Origin: Flagellimonas sediminis
Lineage (GTDB): Bacteria; Bacteroidota; Bacteroidia; Flavobacteriales; Flavobacteriaceae
Length of the DNA stretch: 64,000 bases
Direction: 5' to 3'
Assembly (NCBI RefSeq): GCF_010500845.1
Contig: NZ_JAAAMI010000001.1
Coordinates: 558,001 to 622,000, forward strand
The notes beneath the pieces were generated by a model. That model did not search any database. It was not told the origin of the DNA and saw only the letters and a program-made list of their open reading frames with translations. Position numbers and translations under genes: made by a program. The first letter of the stretch is position 1; each line of letters starts with the position of its first letter. Below are positions 35,266 to 43,385 of this stretch, piece after piece.

Positions 35266-35967
35266 ATGATCAAGAAGACGGTGGCCAATGTGCAACAGGC
35301 CTTGCATGGAGTAAAAGACGGCATGACGTTCATGTTAGGTGGTTTTGGACTTTGTGGTATCCCGGAAAATGCCATTGCAGAACTGGTACGGTTAGGCATC
35401 AAGGACATTACCTGCATTTCCAATAATGCGGGAGTGGATGATTTTGGATTGGGATTGTTGCTTCAAAAACATCAAATAAAAAAAATGATATCCTCGTACG
35501 TGGGTGAAAATGACGAGTTCGAACGCCAAATGCTCAGCGGGGAATTGGAAGTAGAACTTACGCCCCAAGGGACTTTGGCGGAAAAATGCCGGGCAGCACA
35601 AGCGGGTTTTCCTGCCTTTTATACTCCAGCGGGTTATGGTACCGAAGTGGCCGAAGGCAAGGAAACCCGAGAATTTGATGGTAAAATGTACGTTTTGGAA
35701 CCTGCCTTTAAAGCTGATTTTTCCTTTGTAAAAGCATGGAAAGGAGATGAAGCAGGTAACTTAATATTTAAGGGAACGGCTAGGAATTTTAATCCCTGTA
35801 TGTGCGGGGCGGCTACCATAACCGTGGCCGAAGTGGAGGAATTGCTCCCTGCTGGAAGCCTAGATCCCAATGAAATCCATATCCCCGGTATATTTGTCCA
35901 GCGCATTTTCCAAGGAGAAAAATATGAGAAACGAATAGAACAAAGAACCGTCAGACCAATTATATAA
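35266..35967 (+). CDS. scoA: Succinyl-CoA:3-ketoacid CoA transferase, subunit A
   Basis: 233-aa alpha subunit of a family I CoA transferase, which moves CoA between succinyl-CoA and acetoacetate (ketone-body and branched-chain breakdown). [13 protein letters not shown] (about 24-36) is the CoA-transferase signature 1, and [14 protein letters not shown] follows. The partner subunit B is 411 bp downstream, split off by a small unrelated gene. Exact acceptor could be acetoacetate or a similar 3-oxoacid. Confidence 0.93.
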   Translation: MIKKTVANVQQALHGVKDGMTFMLGGFGLCGIPENAIAELVRLGIKDITCISNNAGVDDFGLGLLLQKHQIKKMISSYVGENDEFERQMLSGELEVELTPQGTLAEKCRAAQAGFPAFYTPAGYGTEVAEGKETREFDGKMYVLEPAFKADFSFVKAWKGDEAGNLIFKGTARNFNPCMCGAATITVAEVEELLPAGSLDPNEIHIPGIFVQRIFQGEKYEKRIEQRTVRPII

Positions 35968-35990
35968 TTAACCGATTAGTTTATTTGAAA

Positions 35991-36356
35991 ATGAGAGATG
36001 ACAAGCAAAATTTAATAGTTGGCAAGACTTTTGAATTTTCCCTCAATATCATCGAGTTTTCAGAAATCATTAGAGGTCATAATAAGTTCGAAATGGCCTC
36101 ACAGATTTTTAGAAGCGGAACTTCCATTGGTGCAAATATTAGGGAAGCCCAAAATGCGGAAAGTTTGGCCGATTTCATTCATAAATTTAAGATAGCAGCA
36201 AAGGAAGCTGATGAATTGGAATATTGGTTGGGGCTTTGTCGTGATTCCATTCATTATCCATCCCCAAATGATGAATTGGTAGGAGAACTTAGGTCAATAA
36301 TATTGATCATTTCAAAAATTATTTCCTCTAGCAAGAGGACTAAACTTTCAAATTGA
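35991..36356 (+). CDS. Four-helix-bundle protein (S23/Avd-like)
   Basis: 121-aa protein of the four helix bundle family, first noticed as open frames within 23S rRNA intervening sequences and related to Avd proteins of diversity-generating retroelements. The motif RSGTSIGANIREAQNAES (about 39-56) and ELEYWLGLCRDS (about 76-87) are diagnostic. It forms pentamers in solved relatives and may bind nucleic acid; its cellular role is unknown. It separates scoA and scoB, which are normally adjacent, and is A/T-rich compared with them. The start is ATG 35991; TTG 35985 would add two residues. Confidence 0.85.
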   Translation: MRDDKQNLIVGKTFEFSLNIIEFSEIIRGHNKFEMASQIFRSGTSIGANIREAQNAESLADFIHKFKIAAKEADELEYWLGLCRDSIHYPSPNDELVGELRSIILIISKIISSSKRTKLSN

Positions 36357-36378
36357 ACAATCGGGAAATTTTCAAACT

Positions 36379-37032
36379 ATGTTAGATAAGAACGGAATAG
36401 CAAAACGCATTGCAAAAGAAGTCAAGGACGGGTATTATGTGAACTTGGGCATTGGCATTCCCACCTTGGTGGCCAATTTTGTGCGGGACGATATCAGTGT
36501 GGAGTTCCAAAGTGAAAATGGGGTATTGGGCATGGGCCCCTTCCCTTTTGAGGGAGACGAGGACCCGGATATCATCAATGCGGGAAAACAGACCATTACC
36601 ACCTTACCAGGCGCCTCTTTTTTTGATTCTGCCACCAGTTTTGCCATGATTCGGGGCAAACATGTACACCTCACCATTTTGGGTGCCATGGAGGTATCTG
36701 AGAATGGCGATATCGCCAATTGGAAAATACCCGGTAAGATGGTAAAAGGTATGGGGGGTGCCATGGACTTGGTGGCCTCGGCCGAAAACATCATCGTGGC
36801 CATGATGCATACCAATCGCGATGGTGAATCTAAATTGTTGAAACGATGTACCCTTCCCTTGACCGGCGTAGGTTGCGTGAAGAAAATCGTGACCAATTTG
36901 GCCGTTTTGGAAGTTACCGAAGATGGTTTTAAGTTACTGGAAAGGGCTCCAGGGGTTTCTGTTGATGTGATTGTAAAGGCAACTGAAGGAAAGCTGATTG
37001 TGGAAGGAGAAATCCCCGAAATGAATATTTAG
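36379..37032 (+). CDS. scoB: Succinyl-CoA:3-ketoacid CoA transferase, subunit B
   Basis: 217-aa beta subunit. The catalytic glutamate that forms the CoA thioester intermediate is Glu46 in SENGVLGMGPFP. NLGIGIPTLVANFV (22-35) and GGAMDLVASAENIIVAM (about 130-146) are family stretches. It follows the four-helix-bundle gene by 22 bp, so the three genes are probably still one transcript. Confidence 0.94.
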   Translation: MLDKNGIAKRIAKEVKDGYYVNLGIGIPTLVANFVRDDISVEFQSENGVLGMGPFPFEGDEDPDIINAGKQTITTLPGASFFDSATSFAMIRGKHVHLTILGAMEVSENGDIANWKIPGKMVKGMGGAMDLVASAENIIVAMMHTNRDGESKLLKRCTLPLTGVGCVKKIVTNLAVLEVTEDGFKLLERAPGVSVDVIVKATEGKLIVEGEIPEMNI

Positions 37033-37163
37033 CAAATACCAACCGTTTTTTTACAACAAAAAGAAATCATTACACAACATTAGTTTTAAATTACCGTTTA
37101 TCGGATTTACATTTGGTTATATCGATTATTTGACCCAAATTAATATCCTAAAACCAGACTACC

Positions 37164-37268
37164 ATGGCCCTCAAATCTAACAACACAATGGACGAAAGCG
37201 TTCAAGTTTACCGAAACGACTTTTTTACTGGATTTATGCTCTTGATCAAAAAGCTTTTTATGCTTTAG
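37164..37268 (+). CDS. Possible small peptide, 34 aa
   Basis: Open frame MALKSNNTMDESVQVYRNDF... of 34 residues, polar first and hydrophobic-basic at the end (GFMLLIKKLFML). It lies between scoB and a terminator that begins 30 bp after its stop, as for a short independent transcript. Nothing else supports it, so it may be chance. Confidence 0.25.
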   Translation: MALKSNNTMDESVQVYRNDFFTGFMLLIKKLFML

Positions 37269-37297
37269 ACTTTAAATCCTTCCCCCTGAAAAAATTG

Positions 37298-37328
37298 GAG
37301 CCGGCAACTTTGTTAGGCTCTTTTTTTT
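37298..37328 (+). terminator. Rho-independent terminator before the GNAT gene
   Basis: GAGCC (37298-37302) pairs with GGCTC (37316-37320) around a 13-nt loop and is followed by eight T. It would stop transcription from scoB or the small open frame, so the GNAT gene needs its own promoter after this point. Confidence 0.7.
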
Positions 37329-37355
37329 GCGATATTTTTAAGCAAAAACAATAAG

Positions 37356-37874
37356 ATGGCACTAACCTTACGGGCGTGCACCCATGCCGATTTGGATGCC
37401 TTGGTCAACATTTCAAAGGAAACGTTTACAGCCGCTTTTGAAAAGGACAACGACCCGAAGGATTTTCAGGACTATCTTCAGAAGGCCTTTCGTCCGGATA
37501 AGATGGCCTCGGAACTCAACGATGCCAATTCGCTGTTCTATTTTATATTTGAGGGGAAAGAGTTGGTCGGATATTTTAAACTCAACTTAAACGAATCACA
37601 AACCGACATCAAAGATCCCAGGGCCGTAGAAATCGAACGCATCTATGTGCTGGAATCCCACCAAGGAAAACAGATTGGTGCGTGGATGCTCCAAGAGATT
37701 ATCCGTATGGGAAAGAAGTTGGGTAAAACCTTTATTTGGTTGGGAGTTTGGGAACGCAATCCAAAGGCCATCAGATTTTACCAAAGACATGGTTTTGAGA
37801 AATTTGCGGAGCACCCTTATTATATTGGAACAGACAAGCAGACCGATTGGCTGTTGCGGCTAGACCTTCAATAA
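37356..37874 (+). CDS. GNAT-family N-acetyltransferase
   Basis: 172-aa acetyltransferase of the GNAT fold. The acetyl-CoA binding motif A is in IERIYVLESHQGKQIGAWMLQEI (Q/RxxGxG/A, near 93-112), followed by GVWERNPKAIRFYQRHGFEKF, the usual motif B region. It resembles diamine or ribosomal acetyltransferases of the TtaA/PaiA type, but no substrate can be named. Its end overlaps the minus-strand HTH-like gene by 15 bp. Confidence 0.88.
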   Translation: MALTLRACTHADLDALVNISKETFTAAFEKDNDPKDFQDYLQKAFRPDKMASELNDANSLFYFIFEGKELVGYFKLNLNESQTDIKDPRAVEIERIYVLESHQGKQIGAWMLQEIIRMGKKLGKTFIWLGVWERNPKAIRFYQRHGFEKFAEHPYYIGTDKQTDWLLRLDLQ

Positions 37875-38180
37875 TTTTCCCAAATACAGGATATCGCTTT
37901 CGGCGCGAAGTTTGTAGGCAATGGAATTTTCAAAGGCGGCATGTATGAGCAAGGCAATAGCTTGGGCATTCATTTTGGTGAGACTATTGGTGCGGTAGAC
38001 CACATCCCGAATGGTGGAAAAGCTCACATGGCTTTGAATGGCAATATTGGCAAAATCATCTTTGGAAACATTTCTGCGGATGACTTCGGAAAGCTTTTCA
38101 CTGATCGGCTTACCATAGTCACTGTCGTGGAAAATAATGTCACTTTTAATAACCAAGCCTAAGCCTTTATTGGAACCCAT
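37860..38180 (-). CDS. Small HTH-like protein divergent from the XRE/S24 repressor
   Basis: 106-aa protein, not a family I can name. The middle part (about 38-75) reads FANIAIQSHVSFSTIRDVVYRTNSL, which has the pattern of a helix-turn-helix (HVSFSTIRDVV as turn and recognition helix). The C-terminal part is a likely helix with LLIHAAFENSIAYKLR. I chose ATG 38180 (MGSNKGLGLVIKSD); the longer start at 38204 adds eight residues. It is transcribed away from the XRE/S24 gene, in the manner of cI/cro-type pairs, and overlaps the end of the GNAT gene. Confidence 0.6.
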   Translation of the reverse strand: MGSNKGLGLVIKSDIIFHDSDYGKPISEKLSEVIRRNVSKDDFANIAIQSHVSFSTIRDVVYRTNSLTKMNAQAIALLIHAAFENSIAYKLRAESDILYLGKLLKV

Positions 38181-38211
38181 ATAAATTCTGTTGAGAATGA
38201 ACAATATCTTG

Positions 38212-38240
38212 TTGGGGTCAAATCCTATTTTCTATATTTG
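38212..38240 (+). promoter_or_regulatory. Promoter of the XRE/S24 repressor gene
   Basis: TTG at 38212-38214 and TATATTTG at 38233-38240 are separated by 18 bp and match the Bacteroidota consensus TTG-N-TAnnTTTG fully. The predicted transcript starts near 38247, inside the first GTAA-N5-TTAC site. Confidence 0.7.
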
Positions 38241-38242
38241 GC

Positions 38243-38259
38243 CTGTAACCCAATTACAG
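38243..38259. promoter_or_regulatory. Operator-like inverted repeat O1
   Basis: CTGTAA-cccaa-TTACAG, a perfect 6-bp inverted repeat at the predicted transcription start of the XRE/S24 gene. Its core GTAA-N5-TTAC is shared with O2. Confidence 0.6.
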
Positions 38260-38290
38260 AAAAGCAGAGAGATTGCTGCGGCTAGTGCGT

Positions 38291-38313
38291 ATTGCGTAAC
38301 AATATTACACAAT
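38291..38313. promoter_or_regulatory. Operator-like inverted repeat O2
   Basis: A 23-bp imperfect palindrome with arms ATTGCGTAA and TTACACAAT around CAATA. The core GTAA-N5-TTAC (38296-38308) has the same spacing as O1 and is 51 bp from it. It ends 11 bp before the repressor ATG. Confidence 0.6.
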
Positions 38314-38324
38314 ATAGAAAATAA

Positions 38325-39029
38325 ATGTATATAATTAAGCAGTTAAGGCGTAAAAAAAATATAAGCCAATCAGAATTGGGTAAAGAAATCGGTGTGAGCT
38401 TGCGCACCATTCAGCTCTACGAAAGGAAGGATGCCAACATTCCCATAAAGAACCTTACCAAGATTGCCGAGTATTTCGGACTTACCATTGCGGAACTCTA
38501 TATGCACGAGGTCAACGATATGGGGGAGGCCTATACCAAGAAACAACCTTTCACCAGACACGGTAGTGTGTTCTATCCGTTGGATTTTGGTAAGTATTTG
38601 GTCATGGCTCCCTTGGTTTTGGTGGAGTGGCAAAAAAAATATGTGGAAAGCCTCGATAAAGAAGGGATGCAAAATCCGTTTCAATCAGGTTTTGTCATTG
38701 ACTTTTTGACCGATGAGCCCCATCGGGTATTTGAAATTTCCGGTGATTCGATGAACAATACCACCAGTGACGCCATCCCAAATAAAGCTTTTGTGCTGGG
38801 TTTGGAAATCAAAAAGGAGAGCTTCGTCCGTGCCAATGAAACTTTTTGGGATCAGCCTTATGTTTTGGTCTGTGCGGACAGGATTATCTGTAAGCAGCTT
38901 ACAGGGTTTAACAAACAGTCCAAGACCATCCAGTGTCATAACTTAAACACGTCGCCCGAATATCAAGATTTTGAGTTGCCGTTGAATGACGTGCTCCAAG
39001 TCTTCAAAGTGGTCAAAAAGCAGCTTTGA
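38325..39029 (+). CDS. XRE-family repressor with S24/LexA-like C-terminal domain
   Basis: 234-aa regulator. The N-terminal helix-turn-helix (about 5-60, QSELGKEIGVSLRTIQLYER) is of the XRE type. The C-terminal half is an S24 peptidase-like domain with FEISGDSM (nucleophile Ser142) and Lys190 in IICKQL, so the Ser-Lys pair for self-cleavage is present. This is the design of phage CI repressors and ImmR-like regulators that respond to DNA damage. No phage genes are adjacent. Two matching inverted repeats upstream suggest autoregulation. The end overlaps vsr on the other strand by 17 bp. Confidence 0.85.
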   Translation: MYIIKQLRRKKNISQSELGKEIGVSLRTIQLYERKDANIPIKNLTKIAEYFGLTIAELYMHEVNDMGEAYTKKQPFTRHGSVFYPLDFGKYLVMAPLVLVEWQKKYVESLDKEGMQNPFQSGFVIDFLTDEPHRVFEISGDSMNNTTSDAIPNKAFVLGLEIKKESFVRANETFWDQPYVLVCADRIICKQLTGFNKQSKTIQCHNLNTSPEYQDFELPLNDVLQVFKVVKKQL

Positions 39030-39492
39030 TTTTTTCCAAATGGGAGAGGACTTCTTCCAAACAAACATCAAGGTTCTTTTTCACTTCCGTTTCCCAAAAC
39101 CGGAACACCTTATAGCCCATTTCATCCAGGACTTCGTTCACTTCTTCATCCCGTTGGATGTTCCGCTCGATTTTGGCGATCCAAAATTCACGGTTGGTTT
39201 TGATTTTGTCCCGTCGTTCCACCCAATTGTATCCATGCCAGAACTCCCCATCAATAAAGATGACCGTTTTATACTTTTTTAGGGCGATATCTGGCTTCCC
39301 AATAAGTTTTTTGTAATCGATGCGATAACGATAGCCTGCTTCCCATAACGCTTTTCTAAAGGCCAATTCCGGCTTGGTATTTTTACCACGGATCTTGCCC
39401 ATGATCTTGGAACGCTCCGGCGTGGTGTAAAATCCTCCTTCCTCATTAAACCGAGGTACCTTGATACGTTCCTGTGGATATTTTTTGGGCAT
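39013..39492 (-). CDS. vsr: Very short patch repair endonuclease (Vsr)
   Basis: 159-aa DNA mismatch endonuclease of the Vsr family, which nicks next to T:G mismatches caused by deamination of 5-methylcytosine. The family motifs are TPERSKIMGKIRGKNTKPE (24-42), GKPDIAL with catalytic Asp68, FIDGEFWHG (about 78-86) and NREFWIAKIERNIQRD. E. coli Vsr has a cysteine (FxHGCFWH) that helps bind structural zinc; here that position is Glu, so the zinc site seems lost. Vsr genes usually accompany a cytosine methyltransferase; none is in this window. It is convergent with the XRE/S24 gene. Confidence 0.88.
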   Translation of the reverse strand: MPKKYPQERIKVPRFNEEGGFYTTPERSKIMGKIRGKNTKPELAFRKALWEAGYRYRIDYKKLIGKPDIALKKYKTVIFIDGEFWHGYNWVERRDKIKTNREFWIAKIERNIQRDEEVNEVLDEMGYKVFRFWETEVKKNLDVCLEEVLSHLEKIKAAF

Positions 39493-39541
39493 AGGACAAT
39501 TTACAAAGGTTTTGGTGAAAAGCTAGCCTAGTAATTGAATT

Positions 39542-39632
39542 GTCATTCTGAGTGAGCGAAGCGAATGAAGAATCTACATCATACCTTAATGTTTTGGTTA
39601 ATCAAGGTCCCTGAGCGTAGTCGAAGGAATCG
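39542..39632. repeat. Partial dispersed element (GTCATTCTGAG ... GCGTAGTCGAAGG)
   Basis: Starts GTCATTCTGAGTGAGCGAAG and continues to GGTCCCTGAGCGTAGTCGAAGGAATC. It resembles the left end of the copies at 22940 and 52094, and its right half matches the inner part of 12311-12395. The right end TCAGAATGAC is missing, so the copy is truncated or composite. Confidence 0.55.
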
Positions 39633-39656
39633 GCATCAGCCTTCTCTTGAGGTAAT

Positions 39657-39690
39657 AAAAAACCCAAACTCCATTCGGAGTTTGGGTTTT
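39657..39690 (-). terminator. Rho-independent terminator of sdhCAB
   Basis: Arms of 14 bases (39659-39672 and 39677-39690) pair perfectly around ATTC and contain CCCAAACTCC / GGAGTTTGGG. On the minus strand the stem is followed by a T-run. It lies 22 bp after the sdhB stop and may also work from the plus strand. Confidence 0.88.
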
Positions 39691-39711
39691 GTAATTTGAT
39701 ATGCTAAACGG

Positions 39712-40458
39712 TTATCCCTTCAACGAAGCGGAAAGGTATTCCCTGTTCATTCGGGCAATGTTGGTCAACGAAATGCCTTTTGGGCATTCCACTTCGCAAG
39801 CTCCCGTGTTGGTACAGTTTCCAAAACCTTCCAAATCCATTTGGCGCACCATGTTCTGCACACGCTCCACAGCCTCGATCCTACCTTGTGGCAACAAGGC
39901 AAATTGGGATACCTTGGCCGAGGTGAACAACATGGCACTTGCATTTTTACAAGCGGCCACACAGGCACCACAACCAATACAGGTGGCAGCGTCCATCGCC
40001 TCGTCGGCATCGTGTTTGTTGATAGGGATGCAGTTGGCATCCACAGTATTTCCAGAAGTGTTCACGGAAATGTAACCACCGGCTTGTTGGATCCTGTCAA
40101 AAGCACTACGGTCCACGATCAAATCCTTGATCACGGGGAACGCATTGGCACGGAACGGTTCGATCACAATGGTATCGCCGTCATTGAACTTGCGCATGTG
40201 CAATTGGCAGGTGGTTACCAATCTATCAGGACCGTGGGGCTCCCCATTGATCTGCAAGGAACAGGTTCCGCAGATACCTTCCCTACAATCGTGGTCAAAT
40301 TCCACAGGCTCTTCTCCTTTGGAGACCAATTCCTCGTTAAGAATGTCCAACATTTCCAAGAAAGACATGTCCCCTTCAACACCGTCAAGGGTATAATCAA
40401 CTATTTTACCTGGAGTGGAGGCGTCTTTTTGACGCCATATTTTTAGATATAATTTCAT
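39712..40458 (-). CDS. sdhB: Succinate dehydrogenase / fumarate reductase iron-sulfur subunit
   Basis: 248-aa SdhB, which passes electrons from the flavin to quinone through three clusters. 2Fe-2S ligands are in CREGICGTC plus a later Cys (TTCQL); the 4Fe-4S set is [11 protein letters not shown] with CP further on (VECPKG); the 3Fe-4S ligands include CTNTGAC. ATG 40458 ([12 protein letters not shown]) fits the family; the longer frame runs through a low-complexity leader. The gene follows sdhA by 64 bp, the longest gap in this operon. Confidence 0.95.
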   Translation of the reverse strand: MKLYLKIWRQKDASTPGKIVDYTLDGVEGDMSFLEMLDILNEELVSKGEEPVEFDHDCREGICGTCSLQINGEPHGPDRLVTTCQLHMRKFNDGDTIVIEPFRANAFPVIKDLIVDRSAFDRIQQAGGYISVNTSGNTVDANCIPINKHDADEAMDAATCIGCGACVAACKNASAMLFTSAKVSQFALLPQGRIEAVERVQNMVRQMDLEGFGNCTNTGACEVECPKGISLTNIARMNREYLSASLKG

Positions 40459-40522
40459 AGTTATGTAGTTGTTCGTTGTCTGTTGTTTGTTGCTGGGTTT
40501 TTCATCAACCATCAACTTTCAA

Positions 40523-42526
40523 CTATTTATAACTCCTTGTTTTAAGTTCAATGTTTTCGTATACCAAATCCTCTTTGTGTAATTTGGCATCTTTGGGCTC
40601 GCCTACATATTCCCAAGCGGCCACATATTTAAAGTTCTCGTCATCACGTAGGGCCTCGCCTTCCTCGGTTTGGTACTCTTCACGGAAGTGACCTCCACAA
40701 GATTCGTTTCGGTGTAGGGCATCCTTGGCAAACAGCTCACCCAACTCCAAGAAATCGGCTACCCTTCCGGCTTTTTCCAATTCTTGGTTTTTGGATTCGA
40801 TGGTTCCGGTAACCTTTACGTTTTCCCAGAAATCTTTTCTCAGTTCGGCAATCTCCTTGATGGCTTCTTCCAATCCTTTGGCATTACGGGCCATACCACA
40901 TTTGTTCCACATAATCTTGCCCAGTTTTTTGTGATAGTAATCCACGGAGTGGATACCAGAACCGGACATCAATTTCTCCATGCGGTCGCGGACCAGTTTT
41001 TCAGCTTCGTCAAAGGCCGGGGAATCGGTAGGGATTTTACCGGTCCTAATGTCCTTGGAGAGATAGTCTCCAATGGTGTAGGGTAGCACAAAATATCCGT
41101 CAGCAAGACCTTGCATCAACGCAGAGGCTCCCAAACGGTTGGCCCCGTGATCGCTAAAGTTGGCCTCCCCGGCGGCATAACAACCAGGTATGGTGGTCTG
41201 TAGGTTATAATCCACCCAAAGTCCGCCCATGGTGTAGTGTACCGCTGGATAGATTTTCATTGGGGTCTTATATGGATTCTCGTCCACGATTTTTTCATAC
41301 ATCTGGAAAAGGTTCCCATACTTGGCTTCGATGACTTCCTCGCCCAATTTGATGATGGTAGCCTCGTCCGGATCTTTGATACCAGACGTCATGGCCTTTT
41401 CTTTTCCATATCGTTTGATGGCGGAAGCAAAATCCAAATAAACGGCCTCTCCGGTCTTGTTCACTCCGAATCCGGCATCGCAACGCTCTTTGGCAGCTCT
41501 GGAAGCCACGTCACGGGGCACTAGGTTACCAAATGCGGGATATCTTCTTTCCAGATAGTAGTCACGGTCTTCTTCGGCAATCTGCGTAGGCTTCAATTTT
41601 CCTTCGCGGATGGCCACGGCATCTTCCATTTTCTTGGGCACCCAAATACGTCCATCGTTTCGGAGGGATTCGGACATCAAGGTCAATTTGGATTGATGGT
41701 CTCCGGAAACAGGAATACAGGTAGGGTGAATCTGGGTAAAACATGGATTGGCGAAGAAGGCACCTTTTCGGTGGGCCCTCCAAGCGGCCATTACGTTACT
41801 TCCCATAGCATTGGTGGAAAGGAAGAACACGTTTCCGTACCCTCCTGTGGCCAAGACCACGGCGTGGGCACTGTGTCTTTCAATTTTTCCTGACACCAAG
41901 TCGCGGGCAATGATACCACGGGCCTTACCGTCAACCAAAACCAAATCCATCATTTCATGACGGGTGAAGGATTGGATCTTACCACGGTTGATCTGACGGT
42001 TCATGGCTGCATAGGCACCCAACAACAATTGCTGTCCGGTCTGTCCTTTTGCATAAAAAGTACGGGACACCAATACCCCTCCAAAGGAGCGGTTGTCCAA
42101 CATACCCCCATATTCACGGGCAAAGGGAACGCCTTGTGCCACACATTGGTCGATGATGTTTCCAGATACCTCAGCCAATCGGTATACGTTGGCCTCGCGG
42201 GAACGGTAATCGCCCCCTTTGATGGTATCGTAGAACAAGCGATAGTTACTGTCGCCATCACCCTGATAATTTTTGGCTGCGTTGATACCTCCCTGGGCAG
42301 CAATGGAGTGTGCCCTACGTGGAGAATCTTGATAGCAGAAAGTTTTAACGTTGTAACCCAACTCGGCCAATGTTGCCGCAGCGGCACCACCGGCAAGTCC
42401 AGTACCTACAACAATAATGTCTATGTTCCTTTTGTTGGCAGGGTTTACAAGGTTGATGTCATTTTTATGCTTGGTCCATTTGTCGGCCAATGGCCCAGAT
42501 GGAATTTTAGAATCCAATATGCCCAT
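40523..42526 (-). CDS. sdhA: Succinate dehydrogenase / fumarate reductase flavoprotein subunit
   Basis: 667-aa SdhA, which oxidises succinate to fumarate with covalently bound FAD. The dinucleotide-binding motif [18 protein letters not shown] is near residues 42-59, and [15 protein letters not shown] holds the histidine that links FAD. The catalytic Arg/His region includes [11 protein letters not shown] and [14 protein letters not shown]. The length is that of the Bacteroidota/epsilon-type B-form enzymes with a single cytochrome-b subunit. Overlap with neighbours is none; 2 bp from sdhC. Confidence 0.97.
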   Translation of the reverse strand: MGILDSKIPSGPLADKWTKHKNDINLVNPANKRNIDIIVVGTGLAGGAAAATLAELGYNVKTFCYQDSPRRAHSIAAQGGINAAKNYQGDGDSNYRLFYDTIKGGDYRSREANVYRLAEVSGNIIDQCVAQGVPFAREYGGMLDNRSFGGVLVSRTFYAKGQTGQQLLLGAYAAMNRQINRGKIQSFTRHEMMDLVLVDGKARGIIARDLVSGKIERHSAHAVVLATGGYGNVFFLSTNAMGSNVMAAWRAHRKGAFFANPCFTQIHPTCIPVSGDHQSKLTLMSESLRNDGRIWVPKKMEDAVAIREGKLKPTQIAEEDRDYYLERRYPAFGNLVPRDVASRAAKERCDAGFGVNKTGEAVYLDFASAIKRYGKEKAMTSGIKDPDEATIIKLGEEVIEAKYGNLFQMYEKIVDENPYKTPMKIYPAVHYTMGGLWVDYNLQTTIPGCYAAGEANFSDHGANRLGASALMQGLADGYFVLPYTIGDYLSKDIRTGKIPTDSPAFDEAEKLVRDRMEKLMSGSGIHSVDYYHKKLGKIMWNKCGMARNAKGLEEAIKEIAELRKDFWENVKVTGTIESKNQELEKAGRVADFLELGELFAKDALHRNESCGGHFREEYQTEEGEALRDDENFKYVAAWEYVGEPKDAKLHKEDLVYENIELKTRSYK

Positions 42527-42528
42527 AA

Positions 42529-43194
42529 TTAATGTGTTATTGGGTTAAGGTGATGATAAATGGCTATAAAAGCAAAGAGCAGGGGAACCACCACCGCAAA
42601 CGTTTTGGCGCATCGTTTAATGTTGGGGGTGTACTTGTTGTTGACCCCCATGGATTGGAACGAAGATGCGAATCCGTGCCACAGGTGAAGTCCTAGGAGC
42701 ACAAAGGATATCACATACAATACCGTTCTCCAAATAGGTGAAAATTTTTCCACTGTTTCATGATAATAACGGGTTGGGTCCTCGGGATTGGCCTCCACAT
42801 ATTTGTAGGCCATTTCATGTACCCAAAAATCATAAAAGTGCAGGGCCAAAAAGGCGAGTACCACCAATCCGGAATAAATCATGTTTCGGGATACCCATGG
42901 CGCATTGGCACTTCCATTGTATTTTACATAACCAATGCTCCGTGCTTTTTTATTCTGGATTTCGAGAACGAAGCCCATCACAAAATGCACGATCACCCCA
43001 ATGATCAAAATAGGTTGCATCAGAAATTGTACCAACGGGTTGTAGCCCATAAAGTGGGAAGCTTCGTTAAAAAAATCGGGGGAAAGCACCGAAGCCAAAT
43101 TGATGGTCACATGCAGCAGCAAAAAGATGACCAAAAAAAGACCCGAAAGTGCCATAACGTATTTCCGGGCCAATGAAGATTTTATCAAACTCAT
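42529..43194 (-). CDS. sdhC: Succinate dehydrogenase cytochrome b subunit
   Basis: 221-aa membrane anchor with five predicted transmembrane helices (about 12-35, 58-78, 102-122, 153-174 and 195-215), the single-subunit di-heme type B cytochrome. Histidines in [25 protein letters not shown] and GLHLWHGF are the likely heme ligands. It couples succinate oxidation to menaquinone reduction, which in type B enzymes may use the proton gradient. First gene of the operon; a good promoter lies just upstream. Confidence 0.95.
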   Translation of the reverse strand: MSLIKSSLARKYVMALSGLFLVIFLLLHVTINLASVLSPDFFNEASHFMGYNPLVQFLMQPILIIGVIVHFVMGFVLEIQNKKARSIGYVKYNGSANAPWVSRNMIYSGLVVLAFLALHFYDFWVHEMAYKYVEANPEDPTRYYHETVEKFSPIWRTVLYVISFVLLGLHLWHGFASSFQSMGVNNKYTPNIKRCAKTFAVVVPLLFAFIAIYHHLNPITH

Positions 43195-43212
43195 TAGAAG
43201 TTAGTTTTTCAA

Positions 43213-43243
43213 CAAATTTACAGTACGGACAAGTTATTAACAA
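43213..43243 (-). promoter_or_regulatory. Promoter of sdhCAB
   Basis: On the minus strand TTG (43241-43243) and TAAATTTG (43213-43220) are 20 bp apart and match the Bacteroidota consensus. The start codon of sdhC is 18 bp after the -7 element. Confidence 0.7.
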
Positions 43244-43316
43244 GGAATAAAACGTTTGAAATACCTTATTTAGAAACGTTTTAAGCAATAGGCAAGGAGA
43301 ATTCGCCCCATAAAAA

Positions 43317-43343
43317 CCAAAAAAAGCCCCAAAAGGGGCTTAA
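43317..43343 (-). terminator. Rho-independent terminator after the SIMPL gene
   Basis: AAGCCCC (43324-43330) and GGGGCTT (43335-43341) pair around AAAA. On the minus strand the stem is followed by seven T. It ends the minus-strand unit 43386-45244 before the sdh promoter. Confidence 0.82.
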
Positions 43344-43385
43344 AAATGTTATAGTCAATGGTTGTGGGAATTTTACAGGCCCATC

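Larger units (their letters stand above)
37033..37355. other. Intergenic region scoB-GNAT
   Basis: This 323-bp gap is A/T-rich. It holds a 34-codon plus-strand open frame (37164-37268) and a good terminator (37298-37328). No clear promoter with both elements is seen. The first 130 bp show no structure I can name. Confidence 0.5.

Noticed and set aside
37033..39711. Prophage or integrated plasmid remnant
   Set aside because: The XRE/S24 repressor suggested it, but no integrase, structural, replication or attachment-site sequence is seen, and core genes flank the region closely.
39841..40446. Plus-strand open frame of 201 codons opposite sdhB
   Set aside because: sdhB has all Fe-S ligands on the minus strand; this is a shadow.
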